Below are positions 9,120 through 17,094 of a stretch of 64,000 nucleotides of DNA, one piece after another. The DNA is from Clostridiales bacterium UBA7103 (lineage in GTDB: Bacteria > Bacillota > Clostridia > Oscillospirales > Oscillospiraceae), in assembly GCA_002493305.1 (NCBI GenBank), contig DKYJ01000039.1:4273-68272 (forward strand), in the 5' to 3' direction. The notes under the pieces are model-generated. The model saw only the letters and a list, made by a program, of their open reading frames with translations, did not search any database and was not told the DNA's origin. The number at the start of each line of letters is the position of its first letter. Position 1 is the first letter of the stretch. A program made the translations under genes and the position numbers.

Positions 9120-9290
9120 ATGAAAGCAACCGGTATTGTCCGCAGGATAGATGATCTGGGCAGAGTTGTTATCCCCAAGGAGATACGCCGGACTATGCGT
9201 ATCCGCGAGGGCGACCCGTCACTGATAACATTGCTGCCGTGGGAAAAGTTCTGCTTCGGAATGCTGGATTTGGAAAAAAGACTGGGCTGA
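9120..9290 (+). pseudogene. spoVT: spoVT 5' fragment: AbrB/SpoVT DNA-binding domain cut by element insertion (attL side)
   Basis: SpoVT is a forespore regulator with an N-terminal AbrB swapped-hairpin DNA-binding domain. Residues 1-33 (MKATGIVRRIDDLGRVVIPK, then EIRRTMRIREGDP) are a textbook SpoVT start. After Asp32-Pro33 the SpoVT sequence stops: the frame enters element DNA and adds 23 unrelated residues before TGA. The missing C-terminal part, starting LEIFTDKDGE, is at 40555-40998. An AAAGGAG site (9105-9111) marks the start. The 56-residue product keeps the DNA-binding domain without the sensor domain, so it might still be made and act as a partial repressor; that is a guess. Confidence 0.93.
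9213..9229 (+). other. attL core and left inner arm of the mobile element
   Basis: GACCCG at 9213-9218 is repeated at 40549-40554 at the other element end and lies in the same codon frame (Asp-Pro). Bases 9216-9229 are one arm of the element's attachment-site dyad; the other arm is 40534-40547. The two arms are inverted repeats with 13 of 14 positions matching, spaced by TGAC when the ends are joined. The crossover dinucleotide is therefore probably GA (9213-9214). Confidence 0.85.
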
Positions 9291-9758
9291 ATTTGGTACA
9301 TATCAGCAAAAATTCAGGCTTAACCGTGCGTATCCGCAAAGGATCAAAAGCAGGCATCTGCCGACCGGCAGATGCCTGCTGCTGTCTTTTGGGGAACTTT
9401 TTTGAAGTTTTTAAGTCAAAATGTTCCCTACACATTAAAATATCCGCCAACGCATCCTCTATGTATCCGCTCTAAATGCTGTTGGCTATTGACCGTAGTG
9501 CGATTTTATAATTCATAAATTGATATATTTTTCAATGCCTAAACTCATTATAAAAAGCTCAAATAGGCATAGTCAATTTGCGTCTTTTATAAGGGTCTGA
9601 CGGCTATGGTCGCAGAAAGGCGAATGTATAGTTGACTTTTCACTGGCACTAATAATATAATCAATTTAATACTTTTAACACTATTGGATGACGCCTCCGC
9701 AGCAGATAATGATGTTCTAAAAGCTTGTGGCGCTTCTACCAAAAAAGGAGATAATGAC
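9291..9758. other. Left end of the element, non-coding
   Basis: No convincing gene. The stretch is AT-rich and holds the strong hairpin at 9349-9380 and a weaker one with 7-base arms (9535-9541 and 9564-9570). An AAAAAAGGAG ribosome site at its end serves the hsdM fragment. Confidence 0.5.
9349..9380 (+). terminator. Perfect 14-bp hairpin, probable terminator
   Basis: AGCAGGCATCTGCC (9349-9362) pairs perfectly with GGCAGATGCCTGCT (9367-9380) across a GACC loop, followed by GCTGTCTTTT. It lies 58 bases after the stop of the spoVT fragment. It would end transcripts entering the element from the spoVT promoter. In the circular form it would end the recombinase transcript. Confidence 0.65.
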
Positions 9759-10409
9759 ATGGCAGACAGGAATACTGCCGGCATTGGCTTTGAAAAACAG
9801 ATTTGGGACGCGGCGTGCGTGCTGCGCGGAAATATTGATGCCTCGGAGTATAAGTCGGGGGTTCTGGGCTTGATTTTTCTCAAGTACATCTCTGACCGCT
9901 TCGACGAAAAGCACCGGCAATTGCTGGAGGAAGGCGACGGCTTTGAGGAGGATGTGGACGAGTACATCTCCGAAGGCATTTTCTTCGTCCCGGAGACCGC
10001 CCGCTGGAGCGTGATAGCCTCCAATGCACACACCCCGGAAATCGGCACGGTTATCGACAATGCCATGAGGGCGATCGAAAAGGAAAACAAGCGCCTGAAG
10101 GACATCCTCCCCAAAAACTTTGCTCGTCCGGAGCTTGACAAGCGCCGCTTGGGTGATGTGGTTGACTTGTTCACCAACATTAAAATGGTTGACGCGGGCT
10201 CAAGCCGGGATATTCTCGGCAGAACATACGAATATTGCCTTTCCAAATTTGCTGAACAAGAGGGCAAGCTGGCCGGCGAGTTTTACACTCCCTCTTGTGT
10301 GGTTCGCACGCTGGTTGAGGTTTTACAGCCCTATAATGGCCGTGTGTACGATGTAAAAACATTGAGATTGATACGATTTAATTATTCCTACGCTGATTTT
10401 GCCGCTTGA
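9759..10409 (+). pseudogene. Type I restriction-modification methylase HsdM, N-terminal fragment
   Basis: Residues 1 to about 198 are a clear HsdM start: MADRNTAGIGFEKQIWDAAC, GLIFLKYISDRFDE and AGEFYTPSCVVRTLVEVLQP. The family match ends at YNGRVYD, immediately before the SAM-binding motif (normally PCCGSGG). It then reads 18 unrelated residues to a stop. The catalytic NPPF-type motif is absent, so it cannot methylate. Start chosen at 9759 for its AAAGGAG site. No hsdS or hsdR follows. The breakpoint near 10352 marks a deletion or replacement, with the HEPN-RES pair now downstream. Confidence 0.88.
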
Positions 10410-10465
10410 GGGGTAAGTTGTGGAAGTCGGGGTGTCTCGGCTGTTTTTATAGGGGGTATTTATAC

Positions 10466-11332
10466 ATGTCTGGAGGAATAAAAAAACAATTCAAGCAGTT
10501 TAGTATTACCTGTACCGAAGATGCATGTCTTGCATTGGGCATGCTAATATCCGGGGTAAGTGTCAATCTTGAAAAATATAAGGAGTATGCGTCTGAGGCA
10601 GAATCATTATCGGAAAGCATCCAAGAAGAATTTGTTCCTGCTAAAGAATATGACGATGTTAATGATAAGCTCCTTTATAGGCAGCGTGAGATCCTAAAAT
10701 TTACAGCGGATCATCAGAGCAGTTCTTTTTCATACATAGATCTACGCAAGATTCTGGAGAAACACAAATATATTTCATCGCCACTTTCGGAAGAAGTGGC
10801 AGCAATTCTCTCTGAATTACTCGATGTGCGAAATTGGACCTTTCACAATCCACAGTCATTAATGGTAGCCGCTAAAGAGGCGGCTCATAAAGACATCCCT
10901 GATAAGTTGAAGGAATTTGCTCAAGTAACGCCACAATTAAACCCGGTACTTATACGAAAAATTTGTCGGTACGAATTAGTCATGCTTGCTTCACTTACAA
11001 TCCATGCGCAAAAACGCATAGAACAGTTTGAAAAAGTTCTTAGAAGCATGAAAGCCGACTACCAAGAAATATACGATTCCATTGAGAATAAGCCCTTTCT
11101 AATGACCGATCACGGATCTTCAGACAGGGTACAATATGTTGAATTGAATGCTACTTCTGGTTTGTCGGATTATCACAGCGACATTGCCCAGATATCGATG
11201 GCAATTCAAAAATCAAAATATGATGGCTCAGACGAAAAGTTCAATGATCGGGTTGTAAGGCTGGGTGCTGAAAACTCTTGCCGTGATAGTACACTCACGG
11301 AGGAGCCTCAAAATGAAGCAAATTACAAATAA
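10466..11332 (+). CDS. HEPN-like protein upstream of RES toxin
   Basis: 288 residues, no family I can name firmly. Largely helical, acidic, with a probable coiled coil at about 30-60. The stretch LLDVRNWTFHNPQS contains Arg122-x4-His127, the RNase motif pattern of HEPN domains (R-X4-6-H), within a helix-rich region where such a motif would sit. AGGGGG at 10451-10456 supports the 10466 start. It is followed after 171 bases by a RES-domain gene in the same direction. HEPN domains are known beside or fused to RES domains, which is the reason for the pairing call. It could be the partner, antitoxin or second toxin of the RES gene. Confidence 0.55.
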   Translation: MSGGIKKQFKQFSITCTEDACLALGMLISGVSVNLEKYKEYASEAESLSESIQEEFVPAKEYDDVNDKLLYRQREILKFTADHQSSSFSYIDLRKILEKHKYISSPLSEEVAAILSELLDVRNWTFHNPQSLMVAAKEAAHKDIPDKLKEFAQVTPQLNPVLIRKICRYELVMLASLTIHAQKRIEQFEKVLRSMKADYQEIYDSIENKPFLMTDHGSSDRVQYVELNATSGLSDYHSDIAQISMAIQKSKYDGSDEKFNDRVVRLGAENSCRDSTLTEEPQNEANYK

Positions 11333-11345
11333 GGAATACTAAGAA

Positions 11346-11462
11346 TGGCAGAAGCACAAAGCCGAGAAAGTAAAATGTCATGTGCTGCTGCCGGATACCG
11401 TCCGATTAATCTGCGAGGCCAATGGCTATGATGCCGAGAAGATAGGCCTGCACTTCCTTTAA
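11346..11462 (+). pseudogene. Possible 3' remnant of an unknown gene
   Basis: A 38-codon open stretch without any start codon, ending HVLLPDTVRLICEANGYDAE then KIGLHFL and TAA. Its composition is protein-like and it directly precedes the RES gene. It may be the tail of a gene whose front was lost. Family not recognised. Confidence 0.3.
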
Positions 11463-11503
11463 ATCCTGCCGAAAAATACAAAACAAGGAGACGAATTAAA
11501 ATT

Positions 11504-12376
11504 ATGAGCCTTTTTGAATTCTCCGACATTTCCAAAAGCGAAAAAACCATTCAGCGAACATGGGATGATTTCCGTTCAGCTTCAGCCGCAGGTGTTTTTT
11601 CGTATAATGATCTGGATGCTGCAAAAGCGAACACCACATTCTTAAAGGTTTTTGACGACCTTTTTTCACACTGCCATCGGTTCTTTGATGCTTCAGCAGG
11701 AAGCGTATTATCACCATCCAAAACTCTTATGAGAGCAGGAAGACTTCTTCCTGCTGATCCAGAGCCAACGTATAGCAGATTTATTCCAAACAAGGACTAT
11801 ATAACAAAGCACAATAGATTTAGCCCACCGGGGGTGGAATGGTTGTATTTGGCCATAGGTGATTCATGTGTTGCCGAGAACTGTGCCTTAAAAGAATGTA
11901 GAGCCGTAGCAGGTGAATTGTTCGGTTTGTGTCAGTTCAAACTAAACGAGGAATACTCAGAGAAAACGCTCGTTGACCTCACGATAGCAGAAGATGTGCA
12001 ATATGAAGATCTAAACAGGCAGCTTGAAAATTCAGCCGATGATATTCGTGCTCGTGAAGTAAAGGAGGCCGTAGACGGCATCATGCGTAAAGGATATGCC
12101 AAAACTCCAGATGTCAGTGACATTAAAAAGGAGTTTACAAAGTGGGCAGCTTATACTTATGCAAGGTTGCTATCAAAACAGATTTTTATTCCTGTGGAAA
12201 CTGAAGATAAAGAACTCATGTATTCGCCCTTCCAGTGCATAGCTCAATACCTTTTATCTCTTGGGTATGAGGGCATTGTATATTCGAGCACAGTATTCCC
12301 AGAAGGGAAAAATGTTGTACTGTTCGATAAAAATGCTGCTACCCCTATAGGCAAGATAAAAAAGATCAATGTATAG
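11504..12376 (+). CDS. RES-domain protein (NAD-degrading toxin family)
   Basis: RES proteins use conserved Arg, Glu and Ser residues; characterised members break down NAD+. Visible here: RAGRL near residue 69, NRFSPPGVEWLYLAIGD near 104 with a following Ala-Glu (VAENCALKE), and the C-terminal block SPFQCIAQYLLSLGYEGIVY then SS...GKNVVLF, the usual end of the fold. The protein is 290 residues, longer than the compact Xre-linked RES toxins, and the first 65 residues form an extra N-terminal region. An AAGGAG site precedes it. The usual Xre antitoxin is absent; the HEPN-like gene upstream takes its place. Confidence 0.85.
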   Translation: MSLFEFSDISKSEKTIQRTWDDFRSASAAGVFSYNDLDAAKANTTFLKVFDDLFSHCHRFFDASAGSVLSPSKTLMRAGRLLPADPEPTYSRFIPNKDYITKHNRFSPPGVEWLYLAIGDSCVAENCALKECRAVAGELFGLCQFKLNEEYSEKTLVDLTIAEDVQYEDLNRQLENSADDIRAREVKEAVDGIMRKGYAKTPDVSDIKKEFTKWAAYTYARLLSKQIFIPVETEDKELMYSPFQCIAQYLLSLGYEGIVYSSTVFPEGKNVVLFDKNAATPIGKIKKINV

Positions 12377-12435
12377 CGTATAGCAAAAACGCCTCCGAGT
12401 CGATGTGGTTCAGCGGCGTTGCTGCATCTACGGGG

Positions 12436-13808
12436 TTATGCTTTGATCTCGATGCTGTCCTTGAAGGTCACCCGGATGTTCTTCTTGCTGTGAACGGTGA
12501 TGTAGTCCACCATCGCCAGCCAGTCGGAATCCCGGAACTTCGTCAGCGACTCCCAACTCCGCAACTCCTGCAGGTAGGTCTCAATCTGGTGCCTCCGGGC
12601 TGTGCGCTCGGCAATCAGGTTGGTGACCCCGGTATGTCTGGCTTTTGCCTTATCGAACAGGGCAGCCAGAGCGTCGTAGCGTTTCTGGTACTCAGCCTGA
12701 TCGAGGGCAATGTGGGCGTTCTCCTTGATGCACTCCTCGATGAGCTCGGCAGCGATGTTGATTTCCGCTTCCAGCTCCGAAAGCTCGCTCTCAAGTGCTG
12801 CGGTGTTGAGGCTCTTTGCAAGGACCTGCTCGTAAACGAACTGTTCTTTCTGATCGATCACTATGTTAGCCGCCCAGAGGAACAGTTCTTTTATTTCGTC
12901 CTCGGTAAGCGTCGGTGTGGTGCATTTCTGGCCTTCAAACTTGTGGTTGCATTGCCAGATGACCTTCCGGTAGGCGCCGTTGCTGTGCCAGACCTTCGGC
13001 CCATACCAGCTGCCGCAGTCGCCACATTTAACCTTGCTAGAGAAAATGTTGACCGAGCTTCTGCGGTTCTCTCCCTTGGTGCGGGTAGCCATCAGAGTCT
13101 GAACCATCTCGAAGGTCTCCGGAGCGATGATGGCTTCGTGGTTGTCCCGGACGTAATATTGCGGAATCTCACCCTCATTTGTCTTTTTCTTCTTTGTGAG
13201 GAAGTCGACCGTGTAGGTTTTCTGGAGCAGCGCATTGCCCTTGTACTTCTCGTTGGCGAGGATGTTCTTGATGTTGCTGGGGTTCCAGTGGTCCTTACCA
13301 CCGGTTGAAGGAATGCCTTCTTCGGTCAGCGTCCGGGCGATCTGGAACGGCGACTGGCCAGTCAGGAACACCTCGTAGATGCGCTTGACCAGCTTGGCCT
13401 GTTCCGGGTTAAACATGAGATTGTGGTTAGACCCCATGTCGTACCCCAGAAACCTCTTGAACGGGATCGTGACCTTGCCATCTGCAAACCACTTCCGTTG
13501 GCCCCATGTGCAGTTCTCTGATATGGATCTGGGCTCCTGCGCCAGCAAGGACATGATGGTCAGCAGGAGCTCACCCTTGCCGTCGAAGGTCAGATGTTTT
13601 CCTTCTCAAAATAGCACTCGATGCCGTTTTCCTTGAGCTGGCGGATGGTGGTCAGACTGTCCACCGTGTTTCTGGCAAAACGGCTGACCGACTTTGTGAT
13701 TATTAGGTCGATCTTTCCAGCGAGGGTGTCAGCGACCATGCTTTTAAAGCCCTAACACCTTTTGGTGTTGGTGCCGGTGATACCCTCGTCTATGTAAACG
13801 CTGTCTTT
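12436..13808 (-). pseudogene. Serine recombinase relic, frameshifted and with an in-frame stop
   Basis: The C-terminal part (12436-13554 and a little upstream) has the recombinase domain (WGQRKWFADGKV... EEGIPSTGGKDHWNPSNIK), a zinc ribbon (KCGDCGSWYG... WQCNHKFEGQKC) and a coiled coil. Upstream, the catalytic-domain sequence [20 protein letters not shown] and YIDEGITGTNTK is readable on the minus strand at 13600-13808, but a one-base loss near 13591 breaks the frame (AACATCTG-ACC for the usual AACATCTGGACC) and TAG at 13752-13754 stops it again. The first part with the catalytic Ser is missing. It is inactive and different from the intact recombinase at 38857. Confidence 0.9.
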
Positions 13809-13834
13809 AATACAAGGGAAATACCCAATAAACA

Positions 13835-13877
13835 AGGGCTTTCAGCGGTATCGCTCCGCCGGAAGCCCTCTTTTTTT
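13835..13877 (+). terminator. Hairpin plus T-run between recombinase relic and defence operon
   Basis: AGGGCTTTC (13835-13843) pairs with GGAAGCCCT (13861-13869), with an inner AGCGG/CCGCC stem, followed by CTTTTTTT. It is shaped as a plus-strand terminator, but no plus-strand gene ends here; on the minus strand it could also stop read-through from the defence operon. Confidence 0.6.
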
Positions 13878-13918
13878 ATGCCCATTTTCAGTTTATCATC
13901 GACTTTGCCCGCGAGGAT

Positions 13919-13931
13919 GTGAACCACGGTG
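13919..13931 (+). repeat. 13-bp direct repeat, left flank of defence cassette
   Basis: GTGAACCACGGTG occurs here just beyond the 3' end of the defence operon and again at 31927-31939 just upstream of its first gene, in the same orientation. Each copy sits in a short GGTGAACC-type tandem. Confidence 0.5.
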
Positions 13932-14010
13932 AACCCTCGATTTGAACCCCTCCGAGGGAAAATCAGAAGGTATAGGCAAAATCAAAATGTGTGAGGAATA
14001 ATCAAAAGGT

Positions 14011-14682
14011 TTACACACCGAGTCTCTTACGGATATCGTTCAGCCACTCACCGTTATACTTGAAATAGCGTGGCCCGGCAACACCCCACTTGTTCTGTGT
14101 GAGCATTGCCGCCAGAGCAGAAAGAGGCCATTTCTTACCATCATATTCTACATTATGATCATCGACTACCGTGCAGGTTAAGCCTGACTTTTCGTCTGCA
14201 CGATTGCAATATTCTATAGTGGCTCCGATGGGAATCTGACAGAGGGAGAATGCAAATGGTGCAAGACGCTCCTTTTTCTGCTCCTCAATATCCTCCGCAG
14301 TATCAGCGGCAGCAACATCGTCAGCACTTGGAGGTATGAGTTTCAACTTATCAGTACATCCGTGAATTTCTGCAATTGCCTCCAGTATGGAATAGGCGTC
14401 CTGTGGAGACATCGCATAAAACTCACGTACTCGTTTCTGCCCGTTGAAATTATCAATAGAGCGAAGGTTCGGATTCAGCTTGTCAATAATGGAATGAATC
14501 TTTAAATCAGAAAGTCTGGAGTTCACTTCATATGTAGCATAAACACAAAAAGCAAACGGTATGCACTCGCTGCGGTTCAGCTGCTGAAGCCGTTTCTCAA
14601 TATCATCCGCATAGCCTATCTTCACATAGTCCGGGAAGGATGGATTGGTTAGAATGTAAATTACTCCTTGCGGTTCACTCAT
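14011..14682 (-). CDS. GIY-YIG nuclease (T5orf172-like) with C-terminal RAMA/DUF4357-like domain
   Basis: 223 residues. The N-terminal half reads GVIYILTNPSFPDYVKIGYA, then DDIEKRLQQLNRSECIPFAF, the pattern of T5orf172-type GIY-YIG nucleases (YIL, YVKIG, Arg in the following helix). The C-terminal part has an IPIGATIEYCNRADEK segment and a VEYDGKKWPLSALAAM...W block, resembling the RAMA/DUF4357 modules linked to methylase and restriction genes. It is the last gene of the defence operon, 15 bases after drmC. A nuclease joined to a modification-reading module would fit an effector or helper of the DISARM set, but no such gene is a standard DISARM member. Confidence 0.75.
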   Translation of the reverse strand: MSEPQGVIYILTNPSFPDYVKIGYADDIEKRLQQLNRSECIPFAFCVYATYEVNSRLSDLKIHSIIDKLNPNLRSIDNFNGQKRVREFYAMSPQDAYSILEAIAEIHGCTDKLKLIPPSADDVAAADTAEDIEEQKKERLAPFAFSLCQIPIGATIEYCNRADEKSGLTCTVVDDHNVEYDGKKWPLSALAAMLTQNKWGVAGPRYFKYNGEWLNDIRKRLGV

Positions 14683-14697
14683 TTCAACACCTCCAAC

Positions 14698-15363
14698 TTA
14701 CACTTCACTGAAAACTTTTGAAAAGATCAGCTTCGTGAATACATCATCTATTTGTTTTGCGATCTGCTTTGATTCTATCAGGGTACCGAGTTCTATATTG
14801 CCCTGCTGTCCGTGATAGGACAAGTTCGCAGATGTTATTAAGGTCTGCTGCTGGTCAACGGAAATAACCTTTGCATGAAGCGCAGCCATTTTATCATCTT
14901 CCTGATGATAGTTATAAATTTTCAAGAACCGTCCTTTGTACCGAAGTATCTTATCGAATCTGGGCTGCTTGTCAATATCGTTCACAAAGAACTTCACAAA
15001 TACCCCTCGCTGGCTTTTAAGAACGATTGTATCGACCAGTTCCGAGAAATACGAAGATAAGGAGTATCCCGTGATCAGAATATTTCTTTCCGCTCCATTT
15101 ATCATCGACTGAACCACATTCATTGTGGTTCTCGCATTGATAGAAAAAGACGGAGGTGCCGTGACCACAAGCGATACCTTATCTGCATCTGCCTCGGATA
15201 CATTCATAGCATCAGTAATCGTTCCTATGATGTCATCGCAATGTGCATCGGATAATTCCGGGCAACTACGCTTCAACATTGATGCGGCATTAGTAGTTCC
15301 ATTTGCCACATCGCTTTTTACCGTATTTAAGAATATCTCTTTGTTTAGATTTCCACCTGGCAT
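14698..15363 (-). CDS. drmC: DrmC, phospholipase D-like DISARM protein
   Basis: 221 residues with a single PLD-type catalytic motif: HAKVISVD within AALHAKVISVDQQQTLITSA (H-x-K-x4-D), followed by NLSYHGQQGNIELGTLIES. The length, the one HKD motif and the position directly after a DUF1998 gene match DrmC. PLD folds act on phosphodiesters as dimers. In the published Bacillus system DrmC was less critical than the other core genes. Its start overlaps the end of drmB by 19 bases. Confidence 0.9.
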   Translation of the reverse strand: MPGGNLNKEIFLNTVKSDVANGTTNAASMLKRSCPELSDAHCDDIIGTITDAMNVSEADADKVSLVVTAPPSFSINARTTMNVVQSMINGAERNILITGYSLSSYFSELVDTIVLKSQRGVFVKFFVNDIDKQPRFDKILRYKGRFLKIYNYHQEDDKMAALHAKVISVDQQQTLITSANLSYHGQQGNIELGTLIESKQIAKQIDDVFTKLIFSKVFSEV

Positions 15364-17093
15364 AAGTCACCTACTAATTCCTTAAAATATGAGCATTCCT
15401 CACGTCCCGGAATAGGAACAACGAGACCTCTGTCAAGCATCCTGTTTCCGTTTTCGCACGCCGTTTCAGATATCATGCAGCATGAATGGCAGGCAGCGCC
15501 GTTTGAGTTTTTGCCAGCCGGCAAATTGCTCATGCATTCCGGGTCATTCGTGCAAACAAGAGCCTCTTGGAAAGCATCTCGCATAAGATTAGTCATCTGA
15601 TCGATATTGCCAAGTTCAACCAAACCGCCGAGTGATCCTTCCTTGTCGGAACTTCCTGTGTAAAGCAGAATGCCGGCCATTTTATCACCGAAGTAGATTC
15701 TTTCTCTAATGGCTGAAGAAGAATAACCCGATGACATAGACATCTGCTTAATCATCAAGTGAGCAAATGTGTGCATCAGAACATAAACTGCATTTCTCAC
15801 GATCGTGATTGTCCAGCCTTTTGACTCGCAAAACTCTCTGTAGGAATCGGAGTATTTCTCCGACAAGCCCTTCACAGCAGGTGAGTTGAGCCATGCCGTA
15901 AGCGTATCCTTGTTAAATTCTATGAAGATGCCCTCGCCATTTACTTCCGCCGCAGGCAGCCAGCGTTCCTGCTTGCCTTTGCTTAAAGCTACAACATTCG
16001 GTTGCTCATCCGCATCCGGATCAGGAGCATCTACTCTCGTGAATCCAAGAAGGACTCGAACCTCTCTAAGTCTGGTCACTCGGATGATACGGCTGAAGTA
16101 CTTCTGCAAATATCCAGGTAGAGCGTCCTCTTCAGCCTTGAAGTGCTTCTTGTTTGATTCATATGCAGGGTCATTGTGGTGTGTGATGGCATTGTATTCC
16201 ATCTGCTTTATTTCAGTGAACTCCTTGATATTGCTCATGCGACGCTCAAGAGCATCATTAAACTCATCTCTGGAGTAAGCAGAGAAATACATCTCGTATA
16301 TTTTGGTTATTCCATCGTCTCCCATAAGCTGCTTTGCAAGCTCTATATCACGCAGATGCTCATCGATCAGGTTATACAACGGATTAATCCACGGCGGAAT
16401 AGAAATCGCACTTCTGCTCACGGCAAAGTATACATTAGACGCACCTCGCTGTGATGGAATGATAGGCTTGTTACACTTATGGTTCTTCACGTTCGGTCTA
16501 AACGGATGATGGCCTGGGCAGGCAACGCCGTCAAAATTATCTCTCTGAGTTGCACCGCTCATGCTTCGCTTTGCACCGCAGGAGCATTCTACCCACATAT
16601 CCGCAAGCGTGGACGTATTACCTGTCGAATACATCTTTAAAGTTCCATTGCAATCAGACTCGCCTCTGTGTACCCACCACCTCCAAGGGAAGTCTGCCAT
16701 GTGACCGTCCTCGCAGATCGTGATAAAACGAGACGGATATGCAGGCCGATGGCACTCAGGGCAAGTGACACCATACTTGAGATACTTATCCAAGTCAAAA
16801 TATTTTCTGGCATCAAACAGCTTGCCGCATTTTAAATTAGAGCATACGTGCCAGTATGGGAAGGTCACAACAGGAACATCACCCGAAAAACTTGTCCGAG
16901 GCATATAGAAGCAATCGACGCCTAAGTATGATGCAAGCCTGCCGTCGATAATTTTTTGTCCCTTCTGTTTCCAGTAGGAGATGTCAAGAATCGTAACCGA
17001 GTCCTTGACCGCATCGACTACCGAGCCAGGGCCAAAGGTGGTTATTATCTGGTTTGGACGTAACTCTCCAAGTTTATTATTATCAAAAGCCAT
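15345..17093 (-). CDS. drmB: DrmB, DUF1998 DISARM protein
   Basis: 582 residues, starting MAFDNNKLGELRPNQIITTF then GPGSVVDAV, the family N-terminus. Two Cys clusters suggest zinc sites: WVECSCGAKRSMSG near residue 160 and a C-terminal DUF1998 block with CHSCCMISETACENGNRMLD. DrmB forms a complex with DrmA that binds DNA and is held off until a 5' end triggers it in studied systems. The start at 17093 is set by a GGAGG site inside the drmA tail; the open frame extends further upstream without support. drmA stop and drmB start are 1 base apart. Confidence 0.92.
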   Translation of the reverse strand: MAFDNNKLGELRPNQIITTFGPGSVVDAVKDSVTILDISYWKQKGQKIIDGRLASYLGVDCFYMPRTSFSGDVPVVTFPYWHVCSNLKCGKLFDARKYFDLDKYLKYGVTCPECHRPAYPSRFITICEDGHMADFPWRWWVHRGESDCNGTLKMYSTGNTSTLADMWVECSCGAKRSMSGATQRDNFDGVACPGHHPFRPNVKNHKCNKPIIPSQRGASNVYFAVSRSAISIPPWINPLYNLIDEHLRDIELAKQLMGDDGITKIYEMYFSAYSRDEFNDALERRMSNIKEFTEIKQMEYNAITHHNDPAYESNKKHFKAEEDALPGYLQKYFSRIIRVTRLREVRVLLGFTRVDAPDPDADEQPNVVALSKGKQERWLPAAEVNGEGIFIEFNKDTLTAWLNSPAVKGLSEKYSDSYREFCESKGWTITIVRNAVYVLMHTFAHLMIKQMSMSSGYSSSAIRERIYFGDKMAGILLYTGSSDKEGSLGGLVELGNIDQMTNLMRDAFQEALVCTNDPECMSNLPAGKNSNGAACHSCCMISETACENGNRMLDRGLVVPIPGREECSYFKELVGDLCQVEI

Positions 17094-17094
17094 G

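Noticed and set aside
9120..9290. Intact small AbrB-type antitoxin or transition regulator
   Set aside because: The first 33 residues match SpoVT, not a small AbrB antitoxin, and the missing SpoVT part exists in frame at the other element end.
12403..13308. Plus-strand frame over the recombinase relic
   Set aside because: Antisense to the readable recombinase domain sequence.
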